From the NCBI RefSeq assembly GCF_900128945.1, contig NZ_FQUD01000003.1:62001-126000 (forward strand): 64,000 bases of DNA, written 5' to 3'. Position 1 is the stretch's first letter. The number at the start of each line of letters is the position of its first letter. This DNA is from Chryseobacterium sp. OV279 (GTDB taxonomy: Bacteria; Bacteroidota; Bacteroidia; Flavobacteriales; Weeksellaceae). A model generated the notes under the pieces. It saw only the letters and a program-made list of their open reading frames with translations. It made no database searches and had not been told where the DNA came from. The position numbers and the translations under genes are program-made. This document shows, piece after piece, positions 1 through 9,638 of the stretch.

Positions 1-47
1 TTTACTGTGAAATTCATACATTTATCAGGTTGACAGATAACAAGTGT

Positions 48-773
48 ATGTATTTTGATTGGTTTCATTTTTCTGAGTATGTAAAAATATTCTGGCAGTT
101 CTCTTGGCCGCAATGGATCATATTCAGCTTTTTATCCAATATTCTTTTGTGTTTATTTTCAGTAGGCTTATATCAGTTTATTGAAAAAACATGCCGCAAA
201 GACGTGCTGCAGGAGCAAAACCATCCCATTACCCAATCTGATTTCTATCTCAGCCTTCTTACGGTTTTCTGTAACAGCGTGGTAATGTTATTGGGTGCAT
301 TTTTATGGAAAACCCATTGGATTATCCTTGATATAAACCCGTCTGCGGTTTCTGTTGTTCTGGAAACCATTGGTTTCATTCTTTTAATGGATCTTCTGAT
401 GTACTTTTTTCACTATGCCGCCCATCTGCCTTTTGTGTATAAAATATTGCATGGCAGGCATCATGAGCATATAAGCACCAACTTTCTAAGCCTCTTTGTA
501 TTGCATCCTTTTGAAACCATCGGCTTTGGATTCATGATTTTAGCCTTATTAATGAGTTATGATTTTTCTATAATTTCTATAAGTCTTTATGTATTCATCA
601 ATCTTATCTGGGGAACTATAGGCCATCTGAACCGGGAATTCTTTCCGGCATCATTTGACAGGCTCTTTGTTGGAACAACCAAGTTTCACAATCAGCATCA
701 TTTGGATGGAAACAAAAACTTTGGTTTTTATACTTCTGTTTGGGACAGGCTGTTTGGAACATACCGCGCATGA
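48..773 (+). CDS. Sterol desaturase / fatty acid hydroxylase family membrane protein (5' end possibly outside window)
   Basis: The protein has several hydrophobic segments and the histidine clusters of the membrane-bound di-iron hydroxylase superfamily: HYAAH near residue 120, HGRHHEH near 135 and HNQHH near 215. In this family the histidines hold a di-iron centre that hydroxylates or desaturates sterols, fatty acids or carotenoids. The substrate cannot be told from sequence. I chose the ATG at 48, but the frame stays open to base 3, and an in-frame TTG lies at 30, so the true start may be upstream of the window. The ending WDRLFGTYRA is typical of the family. No operon partner is visible downstream. 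Confidence 0.82.
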   Translation: MYFDWFHFSEYVKIFWQFSWPQWIIFSFLSNILLCLFSVGLYQFIEKTCRKDVLQEQNHPITQSDFYLSLLTVFCNSVVMLLGAFLWKTHWIILDINPSAVSVVLETIGFILLMDLLMYFFHYAAHLPFVYKILHGRHHEHISTNFLSLFVLHPFETIGFGFMILALLMSYDFSIISISLYVFINLIWGTIGHLNREFFPASFDRLFVGTTKFHNQHHLDGNKNFGFYTSVWDRLFGTYRA

Positions 774-874
774 AAAAATGAATGTTTTACCAGGTTTACA
801 TTCTGCACATTTACTCTAGTTGCTGTCAGTTCCGTTGTACACAGGCATTTTCTGTAATTTTTTTTCAATATTTA

Positions 875-896
875 TTTTCTTTGATATCAAAGAAAA
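875..896. promoter_or_regulatory. Perfect 22-bp palindrome
   Basis: Each 11-base half reads ttttctttgat and the two halves are exactly complementary. It lies 100 bp after the hydroxylase gene and about 120 bp before the rhs-operon promoter. It could be a regulator binding site, or a terminator with an AT-rich tip; nothing in the sequence decides between these. The rest of the 774-1089 gap holds only the promoter described next. Confidence 0.4.
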
Positions 897-1015
897 AGCA
901 CCCTGTACAATTTATATGCGTCACGTTCTGTCGCTGTCCCGGGATACTTTTGTAGTGGTAAAACTGGAAATGCATTGGTAAGTGATAAATTACTCATTAA
1001 ATCTCATTAAAGAGA

Positions 1016-1046
1016 CTTGCGGGTGTGTTAAAAAATGTTAAATTTG
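1016..1046 (+). promoter_or_regulatory. Bacteroidota-type promoter for the rhs operon
   Basis: A TTG at 1016-1018 is followed after 20 bases by TAAATTTG (1039-1046). This fits the Bacteroidota primary sigma consensus of TTTG and TAnnTTTG. The predicted transcript starts near 1052, leaving a leader of about 40 bases before the ATG at 1090. Confidence 0.55.
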
Positions 1047-1089
1047 CCGCATTATTTATAAAACTAATATTAACTTAAAACACAAACAG

Positions 1090-2688
1090 ATGAAGAAATT
1101 CTACTCCTGTGCATTGACCTTGTGCACGCTTCTGGGGCTTTCTGCCCAGGAAGTATTGTGGCAGAAAGACATCAGGTCTTCTACACAGAATTTTCTAAGC
1201 CAGGTTACGACGACTATTGATCAACAATATCTTATTTCGGGAAGCTCAATTCAGGCATCCAAAATACAAGAAGGGAATCAACAGAACAATGGTTACGATT
1301 TCCATTTAATCAAACTGAACCAGCAGGGAGAGCAGGTTTGGGAAAAATATTTCTCAGGACAGAACCACGATTATCTGTCGGCTTCTGTAGCCACTCAGGA
1401 AGGAGGTTTTCTTCTGGCCGGAACATCTTATTCCGGAAAAGGATTGGATAAAAAAGAAGATTCCAAAGGTGGATCTGATGTCTGGCTGATCAGAATCAAT
1501 GAATTCGGAGATGAGCTTTGGCAAAAAACATTGGGAAGTTCTTCTGATGAGGAAGCTAGATCTGTTATTCAAACAACAGACCTCGGATTCTTTATAGCCG
1601 GAAATGTTCAAAACTCATCTAAAGGTTATGGATCAAAAGATGTTTGGATCTCAAGACTTGATAAAAACGGAAAAATACTTTCTGAAACGATTTTAGGTGG
1701 AAAGGGCCTGGATGAAGTAGAGAAAATGATTCCTACCAGAGATGGAGGAACGTTGTTGGGAATTTACTCGAGGAGCTCCGAGATCCGGGTTTCGGGTTCC
1801 ACAGATAAGTCGTCTTCGGCAACCTCATATCCCGTATCCCGAACCGCTAAGTCTACGGATAATTTCGGCGAGGGCGACTACTGGATCGTGAAGCTCGATA
1901 AAACTGGAAAAGTAGAATGGGAAAAGAACTTTGGAGGAAAAGGTGATGACCATATCAGAACATTGGCCTTAACATCTGCAGGATATGTAATCGGTGGAGA
2001 ATCCAGATCTGAAAGATCGGGAAATAAAACGGTAGGAATTGAAGACGGAACAGATCTATGGCTAATTTCTTTAAACGAAAGAGGCGAAGAAATCTGGCAA
2101 AAGTCTTACAATTTCAAAAACAGAGATATTTTAATGGGAATGAGTGTTCTTCATTCAGCAGATGATAAATCCTCAAAAGGAATTCTTTTAGGAGGCTATA
2201 CACAGGCAGAAGGAAAAATACAGACAGATGATGAAACCTTCTGGATGCTTTATCTCAACCAAGACGGAAATGAAGAGTGGCGAAAATATGTGAAAGGAGA
2301 ATCCAGAAAGAAAGAGGAAAGACTTTCAGATATAAAATTAAACAGAGATGGTTCAATAATTTTAGCAGGAACCAGTGCGGAAGAACTTGGAAAAGAGAAC
2401 TGGAAGATTGTGAAGCTTGGAGACAACCAGATCAATAAACTCATAGAAAAACAAGACATCAAGATTTATCCGAATCCGGTTTCAGACTATGCTTATGTAG
2501 AAATAGGTTTCGATTTCAAAGAAGCTGATATTATGCTGTATGATATGGGTGGAAGACAGCTTCAGAGCTTGAAAACGAAGAATAAAGTAACGAAGATCAA
2601 TACTCAGAATTTGATTCAGGGGGCTTATCTGGTGACGGTAAAGACCGATGGGAATAAGACGGCGAATGCAAAATTAATTAAGAAATAA
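1090..2688 (+). CDS. Secreted repeat protein with T9SS type A C-terminal sorting domain
   Basis: A signal peptide (residues 1-19, ending LGLSAQ) leads into at least five repeats of about 50-60 residues. Each carries a block such as DVWLIRINEFGDELWQKTLG, DYWIVKLDKTGKVEWEKNFG or DLWLISLNERGEEIWQKSYN, which suggests a beta-propeller-like fold. The last 75 residues start IYPNPVSDYAYVEI and end VTVKTDGNKTANAKLIKK, the usual T9SS type A sorting domain. The protein is therefore expected to be exported by the Sec pathway and then the type IX system, and fixed to the cell surface or released. It is the first gene of a tight operon with two RHS genes (gaps of 6 and 8 bp), so it may help secrete or present them. 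Residues of about 230-255 come from an inserted GC-rich repeat. Confidence 0.88.
   Translation: MKKFYSCALTLCTLLGLSAQEVLWQKDIRSSTQNFLSQVTTTIDQQYLISGSSIQASKIQEGNQQNNGYDFHLIKLNQQGEQVWEKYFSGQNHDYLSASVATQEGGFLLAGTSYSGKGLDKKEDSKGGSDVWLIRINEFGDELWQKTLGSSSDEEARSVIQTTDLGFFIAGNVQNSSKGYGSKDVWISRLDKNGKILSETILGGKGLDEVEKMIPTRDGGTLLGIYSRSSEIRVSGSTDKSSSATSYPVSRTAKSTDNFGEGDYWIVKLDKTGKVEWEKNFGGKGDDHIRTLALTSAGYVIGGESRSERSGNKTVGIEDGTDLWLISLNERGEEIWQKSYNFKNRDILMGMSVLHSADDKSSKGILLGGYTQAEGKIQTDDETFWMLYLNQDGNEEWRKYVKGESRKKEERLSDIKLNRDGSIILAGTSAEELGKENWKIVKLGDNQINKLIEKQDIKIYPNPVSDYAYVEIGFDFKEADIMLYDMGGRQLQSLKTKNKVTKINTQNLIQGAYLVTVKTDGNKTANAKLIKK
1782..1845. repeat. GC-rich REP-like palindromic insertion inside a coding sequence
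   Basis: The left arm contains ccgggtttcgggttcc and the right arm tatcccgtatcccgaacc. They form an imperfect inverted repeat, each arm with a duplicated CGGGT-like unit. It is far richer in GC than the rest of the gene and encodes a low-complexity Ser/Thr stretch in frame between two propeller repeats. It looks like a small mobile palindromic element tolerated in a surface loop. Confidence 0.5.
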
Positions 2689-2694
2689 ACTAAG

Positions 2695-5600
2695 ATGAAA
2701 AGAGTTTTTATACTATTATTTATTTATATATTTTCTACCGGATACAGTCAATCCGGAGTGGGAGATTACAGTACACAGAAAAAAAACATTGTCGCTTTTC
2801 CTACTTCCGCAAATGCATATGCGATGGACAAAGTGGGGAAGCTTCCGGTTGATATGTTTAGAGGAAAAGCCAATATCAATATTCCTTTTTATACAGTGAA
2901 TGTGGATGGGGTTAATATTCCCGTTTCCCTGTCATATAATACCGGCGGAATAAAATTAAATGAGGTGGCCAGTACTGCAGGCTTAGGCTGGTCTTTAAAT
3001 ATTCCTGGCAGCATCAACCAGAATATTGTAGATAAAGATGACAAGTATTCTTCAATGTATACTAAAAATATCAATACTGTATTATCCAAACTTGTTGATA
3101 TAAGTATGTACGAAAATGAGCTCCGACAAGTCGTGGCTGATCATTATGAAGGGGTATATGATACAAGACCCGATATGTTCAATTATTCCCTGCCATTGGG
3201 AGGAGGGAGCTTTATTTTTAATAACGATACAGGATATACGATTCCTCATGAGGATCTGTTGATTACAGCTACAAATAACAAAAAGAATATCAAAATTGTA
3301 GGTACGGATGGAGCTACCTATTTCTTAAGTACAAAGAACTCTACCCTGGTCAATTCGGGTGTCCCTGGTGATACAGGCTCCGGTTCACAAACACTTTATC
3401 AGGTAGACAGCATAAGAACTGCAAATAATAAGAGGATTTTATTCGAATATGCAAAGTCGTACTCCTATGAGGAAAAAAGTATTACTGAAAAAGTAAATAT
3501 TGATATCACTAAAAACGTTATGACAGATGTAAATCTGCCACCTAGTTTACCTGAATATGAAAGGTATACAGGAACAGCAGCCAGTATGGAGCAATTAATT
3601 ACAAAAATTATTTTCCCCGATGGAACTGTATATTTCAATTATTCTAATGACGGATTGCCTTTTTCTGACGGAACAAGCATAAGAAAAGACCTTTCGGGTA
3701 CTAATGGCGTGGCACTACGTCAGGTCCTTGTGAAAGATAACTATGGAAAGATCATCAAGAATTATCACATGAATTATTCTTACTTTACCTCAAATACCGG
3801 TACTGATTTTCAGAATTACAGGCTGAAGCTATTGAACGTTTATGATGACCTGCAGAATAATTATTATAAATTCTATTATAATGAAAGTATTCCCTTTCCT
3901 GCCCGTAATTCTAATAATGATGACTATTGGGGATATATTAATTCTACTAATTCCAGTGAAGGCTCATACAATCTTCCCGATCAGGTTTATACAGATTATG
4001 TATCCCCAAATGAAAATGTTTCTGTAAAACCTCAATATACCAGGAATCGTGATACCAATCCGACCTATGCACAGATTGGTATTTTAAACAGAATTGAATA
4101 TCCAACCGGAGGAAGCAAAAATCTGTATTATGAAAATGCCAATAAATTTTTTACGAAAACAAATTACCAGTGGGGATATCTCGACAACTTTGCCACGGTA
4201 ATGAGTGAACCTGCAGGAGGAATCAGTGATGGTTTCGGAAATGTAAACCAAACCGTTACTATTCCGCAAAGTTTCTTTGATGAAAAAGTAGCTCCTAAGA
4301 TCAAACTGACATTTGGGAACACCTGCCAAAACAATGTGGATGACGAAACAAGTCAGGTTCACGATACATCCTGCTATGGTAATGCTATTGTTATGGGGCA
4401 GAATTATGGAACTAATGGAAAACCTGCTGTATTTGAACTTTATTCCTCAAATAATGTATTTAACATATCTTTATCCCGACAGGGTAAATGCCAGTGTGGA
4501 TATGCTATAGATGTAGAGTATGGGAAGTATAACACGTTGAATACCAACGTTCCGATTGGAGGGCTTAGAATTAAAAAAATTGAAGATAAAAATGAAAACA
4601 GCATTGTAAATGCCTACAATTATAAATACGAAACCTTCGATCCGGCTACCAATACCAATAAAAGCAGCGGGGTTCTGAATATGCCTTTTCAATATACCAG
4701 TTTACTGAAAAGATATTCTGAACTTAACACCGAAGGAGCTGAAATATATCCCCCGTATGTTCAAAAATATCTTGTTATTAATAACTCAAGCACCAGTTAT
4801 AACAGCTATGGTTCTTCAGATGTTATTACTTATAAGCAAGTAACAGAGTATAATGATTTGGGAGAAAACATCAATATATTTTCAAAGATCAACAGTTCAG
4901 ACAGTGATAAAATGTATACCCACATTTATTCCAATTATGATGACTGGAAAAATGGATTACTGGAAAAAAATATCATCTTAAATAAGCTGGGTGATACGTT
5001 GAGAGTGCAAACTAATAAATATGCCTTTAATAATCTAAAAAACCCCAAAGCCGGATTTATTACCGGAGATCCCAACCAAATGGGATTTGCTTTAAATCTG
5101 GATATCGTAAAATATCCAAAAAGAATAACGAGTAGTACACATGAGACCATTTATGGCCATATATATTTAGTAAATAAAGAAATTTTATCAATCAATTCAG
5201 GTAAAGTTGAAAATACTGAATCTAAAACGACAGAATATTTCCCTGGAAATAAAGTTATAGAAACGGTTACTCAATCAGCTTACTACGATACGGATATCAA
5301 TAAACCTATGAATGTGAGAACCGTAACTGCAAAAACTTCAGACAATACGGTAACAGAAACCACTTACCAATATGCTCATGAAAAAGGTAATCAGTTGATG
5401 ATCGATAAGAATATGATAGGACTTCCTCTGGAAACTTCAACAACGCAGAAGATTGGAACTACTACAAAAACGTTGTCAAGAACAGAAACCATTTATCCGA
5501 AAACTGTTGCAGAAATTACAAACAACAGTGCTTCTCTGGTACTTCCTCTATCTGTAGTTTCTTATGACTTAAAAGATCTAAATACAAATGTTAATCTTCC

Positions 5601-6060
5601 GGCAATGAGTGTGGAAGTGTCCTATGACAGATATGATTCCAAAGGAAACATACAGCAATACACCACAAAAGATGGAATTTCTACGACTGTAATCTGGGGT
5701 TACAAGAAAACCCAGCCTATCGTTAAAATAGAGGGCGCGAAACTATCAGATATCAGCCAGTCATTAATTGATAATATCGTCAATGCCTCAGACAATGATG
5801 CCCAGTTGGGTACAGAGGCTTCCGAGCAATCATTGGTTGCGGCTTTAGATTTGTTCAGAAACAATTCTGCATTATCGGCTTACCAGATCAGCACCTATAC
5901 TTACAATCCATTAATTGGTGTAACCAGCATCACTCCACCGTCCGGAATGAGAGAAATTTACACCTATGATACCGCTAATCGATTGAAAGAAGTAAAACAG
6001 CTGGATAAAAATGGTGTTTACAGAATCGCGAAAGAATACAAATACAACTATAAAAACTAA
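2695..6060 (+). CDS. TcB/SpvB-like RHS shell protein (N-terminal half of a split RHS toxin)
   Basis: A signal peptide (about 18 residues, ending GYSQSG) precedes a domain with VNIPVSLSYNTGGIKL and GLGWSLNIPGSI. These phrases resemble the N-terminal SpvB/TcB-like region of Bacteroidota RHS proteins. The body is rich in YxY strands like RHS/YD repeats, and the C-terminus has a clear YD repeat (REIYTYDTANRLKEVKQLDK). There is no T9SS sorting domain and no toxin tip. It sits 6 bp after the sorting-domain protein and 8 bp before the DUF6443/RHS-core gene. By analogy with TcB and TcC of Tc toxins, I infer that the two proteins together build the cocoon that holds the toxin tip. The exact domain limits are uncertain. 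Confidence 0.75.
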   Translation: MKRVFILLFIYIFSTGYSQSGVGDYSTQKKNIVAFPTSANAYAMDKVGKLPVDMFRGKANINIPFYTVNVDGVNIPVSLSYNTGGIKLNEVASTAGLGWSLNIPGSINQNIVDKDDKYSSMYTKNINTVLSKLVDISMYENELRQVVADHYEGVYDTRPDMFNYSLPLGGGSFIFNNDTGYTIPHEDLLITATNNKKNIKIVGTDGATYFLSTKNSTLVNSGVPGDTGSGSQTLYQVDSIRTANNKRILFEYAKSYSYEEKSITEKVNIDITKNVMTDVNLPPSLPEYERYTGTAASMEQLITKIIFPDGTVYFNYSNDGLPFSDGTSIRKDLSGTNGVALRQVLVKDNYGKIIKNYHMNYSYFTSNTGTDFQNYRLKLLNVYDDLQNNYYKFYYNESIPFPARNSNNDDYWGYINSTNSSEGSYNLPDQVYTDYVSPNENVSVKPQYTRNRDTNPTYAQIGILNRIEYPTGGSKNLYYENANKFFTKTNYQWGYLDNFATVMSEPAGGISDGFGNVNQTVTIPQSFFDEKVAPKIKLTFGNTCQNNVDDETSQVHDTSCYGNAIVMGQNYGTNGKPAVFELYSSNNVFNISLSRQGKCQCGYAIDVEYGKYNTLNTNVPIGGLRIKKIEDKNENSIVNAYNYKYETFDPATNTNKSSGVLNMPFQYTSLLKRYSELNTEGAEIYPPYVQKYLVINNSSTSYNSYGSSDVITYKQVTEYNDLGENINIFSKINSSDSDKMYTHIYSNYDDWKNGLLEKNIILNKLGDTLRVQTNKYAFNNLKNPKAGFITGDPNQMGFALNLDIVKYPKRITSSTHETIYGHIYLVNKEILSINSGKVENTESKTTEYFPGNKVIETVTQSAYYDTDINKPMNVRTVTAKTSDNTVTETTYQYAHEKGNQLMIDKNMIGLPLETSTTQKIGTTTKTLSRTETIYPKTVAEITNNSASLVLPLSVVSYDLKDLNTNVNLPAMSVEVSYDRYDSKGNIQQYTTKDGISTTVIWGYKKTQPIVKIEGAKLSDISQSLIDNIVNASDNDAQLGTEASEQSLVAALDLFRNNSALSAYQISTYTYNPLIGVTSITPPSGMREIYTYDTANRLKEVKQLDKNGVYRIAKEYKYNYKN

Positions 6061-6068
6061 ACACAAGC

Positions 6069-9000
6069 ATGAAAAAAATAATCATTCCCATTGGGGTTTT
6101 GCTGATGGCTCATTCCGTGAATGCCCAGCTGACCCAGGGAGAAAACTATGTGTATTCTAAATCCTATCTTGATTATAATTCAGGCGGCCAACCGACAAAA
6201 ACTTCAGAAACCGTTCAGTATATAGATGGTCTTGGAAGACCTAAACAGGTAGTGAACATAAAAGCTTCTCCTTTGGGAAGAGATGTGGTTACCCATATAG
6301 AATACGATCAGTTCGGCAGACAGGTTTTTGATTTTCTTCCTGTTCCTCAGCCTGGAACTCAAAATGGAGGAATCGTTCCTTTATCTTTAGCCAATGCCAC
6401 CCAGCCTGATATCTATGGCTCCGAAAAGATCTACTCCGAAAAGATATTAGAAAATTCACCATTAGACAGGGTTTTGGAACAGAAACAGGTGGGGAATGCC
6501 TGGAACACCCAGCCTGTGAAATTTGGATACGATGTGGTTACTGTAGCTGATAGGGTTAAAAAGTTCATCACCGTTACCTCATGGGAAAATGGGGCAACAA
6601 AGTCCCGATTGGAAGAAAATTGGCTGTATACCGATGGGCAGTTGTATAAAAACTCTGTAAAAGATGAAGATTTAAATGAAACCATAGAATTTAAAAACGG
6701 GAAGGGACAAACGATATTGGTAAGAAAAGTCATTGCCAATGATGAATATGCTGATACCTATTATGTTTACAATGAATTTAATCAGCTGGCATTTGTAGTT
6801 CCACCGTTGGCAAGCATCCGTGGTGATATTGTTGCGAATACGGTAAAGCAGGATGAATTGTGCTACCAATACAGCTACGACGGGAGAGGAAGGCTTGTTG
6901 AGAAGAAACTTCCTGGAAAAGGGCGAGAGTTTATGGTGTATGATAAACAGGATAGACTGGTAGCTACCCAGGATGCGAATTTAAATGCAAAAGGGCATTG
7001 GCTGTATACCAAATATGACCAGTTCGGAAGAGTTATCATGACCGGAATATGCCTTGCTATGGGAAATTCCCGTCTGGAAGAACAAAATTACGCAAATACC
7101 AAAGGGAGTAACAATGAAACCAGAAGCTCTTCCGTTGTGGTGAATTACAGCGGGATGGGCGTGTACTATTCTGTTGCCCAAGGCTACCCTCAATATGACA
7201 AAGTATATAATTTTCTGAGTCTTAATTATTATGATACCTATCCTGTAGGAGCACCAGATATTCCATCACAGATACTTGGAGATAGTGTTTTGCCGGAAAA
7301 CACCCAAAATTCAACGTCCAGTACAAAAGGATTACCTACTGCCAGTTATATAAAAAATACAGAAGCCAGTGATTATGGATGGACCAGGAATTATACCTAT
7401 TACGATATCAAAGGCCGACCAATTGGCACTTATTCCATTAATCATCTGGGAGGGTATACCAAAACAGAATCTAAACTGGATTTTGGGGGGGCACCGCAGA
7501 TGGTTATTACAAAACACAAAAGGTTAGAGACAGATACAGAAAGAGTCATCACTGAAAACTTCACCTATGATCACCAGAACAGACTTTTAGTGCATAAGCA
7601 TCAGGTAGACGGGAATCCTGAAGAAATTCTGGTTCAGAATAAATACAATGAACTTTCCCAGGTTGAAAACAAGAAAGTGGGAGGAGTTAGTATGGGTTCA
7701 CCGCTCCAAAGTATCGATTACAAATACAACATCAGAGGCTGGATGACCCAGATCAATGATCCTGTAAGCCTGAACGGAAAACTGTTCGGATATAAAGTAA
7801 AATATACAGATCCTGTTTACAGTAGTATTTCACCGGGGAAATTCAATGGAAATATTGCTGAAATAGACTGGAATATGTCAACGGTGAATAACCTTAAAAG
7901 ATACAATTACACCTATGACAAACTGAACAGATTAACCGACGCTGAATATGCAGAACCTGAGAAAACCAATCCCCATAACAAGAATTTTGATGAACGTTTA
8001 ATCTACGATTTAAATGGCAATATTGCCTTCTTAAAAAGAAATGCCCTTCCTGTTTTTGGCTCAACATCCACACAGGTGGATGATCTTGAGTATAAATACA
8101 TTGGAAACCGTTTGAATCAGGTTATTGAAAGTTCTTTAAATGATACTGGATATGAGGGAGGAAATAATATCATTGAGTATGACCTGAACGGCAATATGAT
8201 TAATATGAAAGATAAAGGGATTCAAACCATTACGTACAATTATCTGAGTTTGCCCAATACTTTTGATATTGTACAGACCACGATGGGCGTTACTTTTCGT
8301 TCCAATCTCGGTTATCTTTACCGTGCAGACGGAACGAAGCTGAAAAAAATCTATACCGGCAGAATGGATGGAAGAGGAGCTGTGACTACCACCCGAATGA
8401 CGGACTATCTGGATGGGTTCCAGTACAGCTATATCGATACGGGAGATGGATTTCAACCCTGTCTGGGCTGCAGAACAGAGTCTGCTTTTGAAGAGCAGGC
8501 CTATGAAAATGTAGGAAAAACATTTCCCGGTCTTGGCGGAACGCCGGAATGGAAACTGGATTTTGTACCCACAGCAGAAGGATTTTACAGTTTCACAGAA
8601 AACCGTTATATTTACCAATACAGAGATCATTTAGGAAATGCCAGAGTAAGTTTTGCCAAAAACAGCACAGGAGCTCTTGAAGTAACGGATACCAACAATT
8701 ATTATCCATTTGGCCTCAATCATATTGAAGGAATGCTAAGCAGTTCTAATTTTGGAGGGTATTACAGTTATAAGTACAACGGCAAGGAGCTTCAGGAGAG
8801 TGGGATGTATGATTATGGAGCAAGATTCTATATGCCTGACTTAGGACGCTGGGATGCTATAGATCCGCTTGCGGAGAAAATGACAAGACATAGCCCTTAT
8901 AACTATGCTTTTGATAATCCAATCCGATTTATTGATCCGGATGGTAGAGCACCTGTTGATGATCATTTTAATAAGTACGGACGTTATATGTACACTGATA

Positions 9001-9638
9001 ATAAAAAAACCAACAATGTAATTATACATACAGATAAAGGAAATGCAAGTCTTTCACAATTAGATTACAGCAAGAAAGGAACTATAACAGCTGTTTCTAA
9101 AGTTTTAGCACACTATGCAGGAGAAAAAAATATTGGAGGATATGTGGGTGTAGGGACATACGGTAAAGGAGATGCTCATACAAATGGGCGAGGAAATATT
9201 TTCTTTAATACCACATCTTTAAAAGGTGGTGAGTATGATAATGCATATTATATCCGATCTACTTTAAACCACGAAGGAGGAAAGCTTGGACATAAAAATG
9301 AAAATTTCAAGGGAGACTATACTTTTACATTACACTCTAAAGTTTACTTAAACGAAGCTAAGGATCCTGATTTTGGAAAGACTCCAGATAATTCTCGAGC
9401 AGGTCAAGCCGCAAGTTTTGGTCAACATGTTCTTAATGCAGCAGAAAAAGAATCAAGCTATGGTAATAATCCCATGGATATGATTAATCAATATAATGAA
9501 GAGAATACGGGAGGAGTATATATAAATGTTTATAACTCAGGGAATAACCTGCCAACAAGTACAAAACTTACTGTTCAAATAGGAAATAAAATTTATCCAA
9601 CAAAATCATATGAAGACATCAAGCATCCTCAAGAGTAG
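6069..9638 (+). CDS. DUF6443 / RHS repeat-associated core protein with C-terminal toxin tip
   Basis: A signal peptide (about 19 residues, ending VNAQ) is followed by a DUF6443 domain (about 30-140; VQYIDGLGRPKQVV and EYDQFGRQVFDFLPVP). YD repeats follow (for example YDKLNRLTDAEY), then the RHS core (about 845-960; YIYQYRDHLGNARVSF, YDYGARFYMPDLGRWD, NPIRFIDPDGR). Everything after IDPDG, about 230 residues, is the variable tip. The tip has NHEGGKLGH near residue 1067, which suggests a zinc hydrolase but is not a classic HExxH. As in other RHS toxins, the core is expected to be cut near the DPDG motif to free the tip. Bases 8598-8947 are repeated in the downstream orphan cassettes. The stop overlaps the next gene by 29 bp. 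Confidence 0.87.
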   Translation: MKKIIIPIGVLLMAHSVNAQLTQGENYVYSKSYLDYNSGGQPTKTSETVQYIDGLGRPKQVVNIKASPLGRDVVTHIEYDQFGRQVFDFLPVPQPGTQNGGIVPLSLANATQPDIYGSEKIYSEKILENSPLDRVLEQKQVGNAWNTQPVKFGYDVVTVADRVKKFITVTSWENGATKSRLEENWLYTDGQLYKNSVKDEDLNETIEFKNGKGQTILVRKVIANDEYADTYYVYNEFNQLAFVVPPLASIRGDIVANTVKQDELCYQYSYDGRGRLVEKKLPGKGREFMVYDKQDRLVATQDANLNAKGHWLYTKYDQFGRVIMTGICLAMGNSRLEEQNYANTKGSNNETRSSSVVVNYSGMGVYYSVAQGYPQYDKVYNFLSLNYYDTYPVGAPDIPSQILGDSVLPENTQNSTSSTKGLPTASYIKNTEASDYGWTRNYTYYDIKGRPIGTYSINHLGGYTKTESKLDFGGAPQMVITKHKRLETDTERVITENFTYDHQNRLLVHKHQVDGNPEEILVQNKYNELSQVENKKVGGVSMGSPLQSIDYKYNIRGWMTQINDPVSLNGKLFGYKVKYTDPVYSSISPGKFNGNIAEIDWNMSTVNNLKRYNYTYDKLNRLTDAEYAEPEKTNPHNKNFDERLIYDLNGNIAFLKRNALPVFGSTSTQVDDLEYKYIGNRLNQVIESSLNDTGYEGGNNIIEYDLNGNMINMKDKGIQTITYNYLSLPNTFDIVQTTMGVTFRSNLGYLYRADGTKLKKIYTGRMDGRGAVTTTRMTDYLDGFQYSYIDTGDGFQPCLGCRTESAFEEQAYENVGKTFPGLGGTPEWKLDFVPTAEGFYSFTENRYIYQYRDHLGNARVSFAKNSTGALEVTDTNNYYPFGLNHIEGMLSSSNFGGYYSYKYNGKELQESGMYDYGARFYMPDLGRWDAIDPLAEKMTRHSPYNYAFDNPIRFIDPDGRAPVDDHFNKYGRYMYTDNKKTNNVIIHTDKGNASLSQLDYSKKGTITAVSKVLAHYAGEKNIGGYVGVGTYGKGDAHTNGRGNIFFNTTSLKGGEYDNAYYIRSTLNHEGGKLGHKNENFKGDYTFTLHSKVYLNEAKDPDFGKTPDNSRAGQAASFGQHVLNAAEKESSYGNNPMDMINQYNEENTGGVYINVYNSGNNLPTSTKLTVQIGNKIYPTKSYEDIKHPQE

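Noticed and set aside
8136..8630. A long 164-aa minus-strand frame inside the main RHS gene
   Set aside because: It is antisense to a well-supported coding sequence, has no start context or known domain, and is low in complexity.
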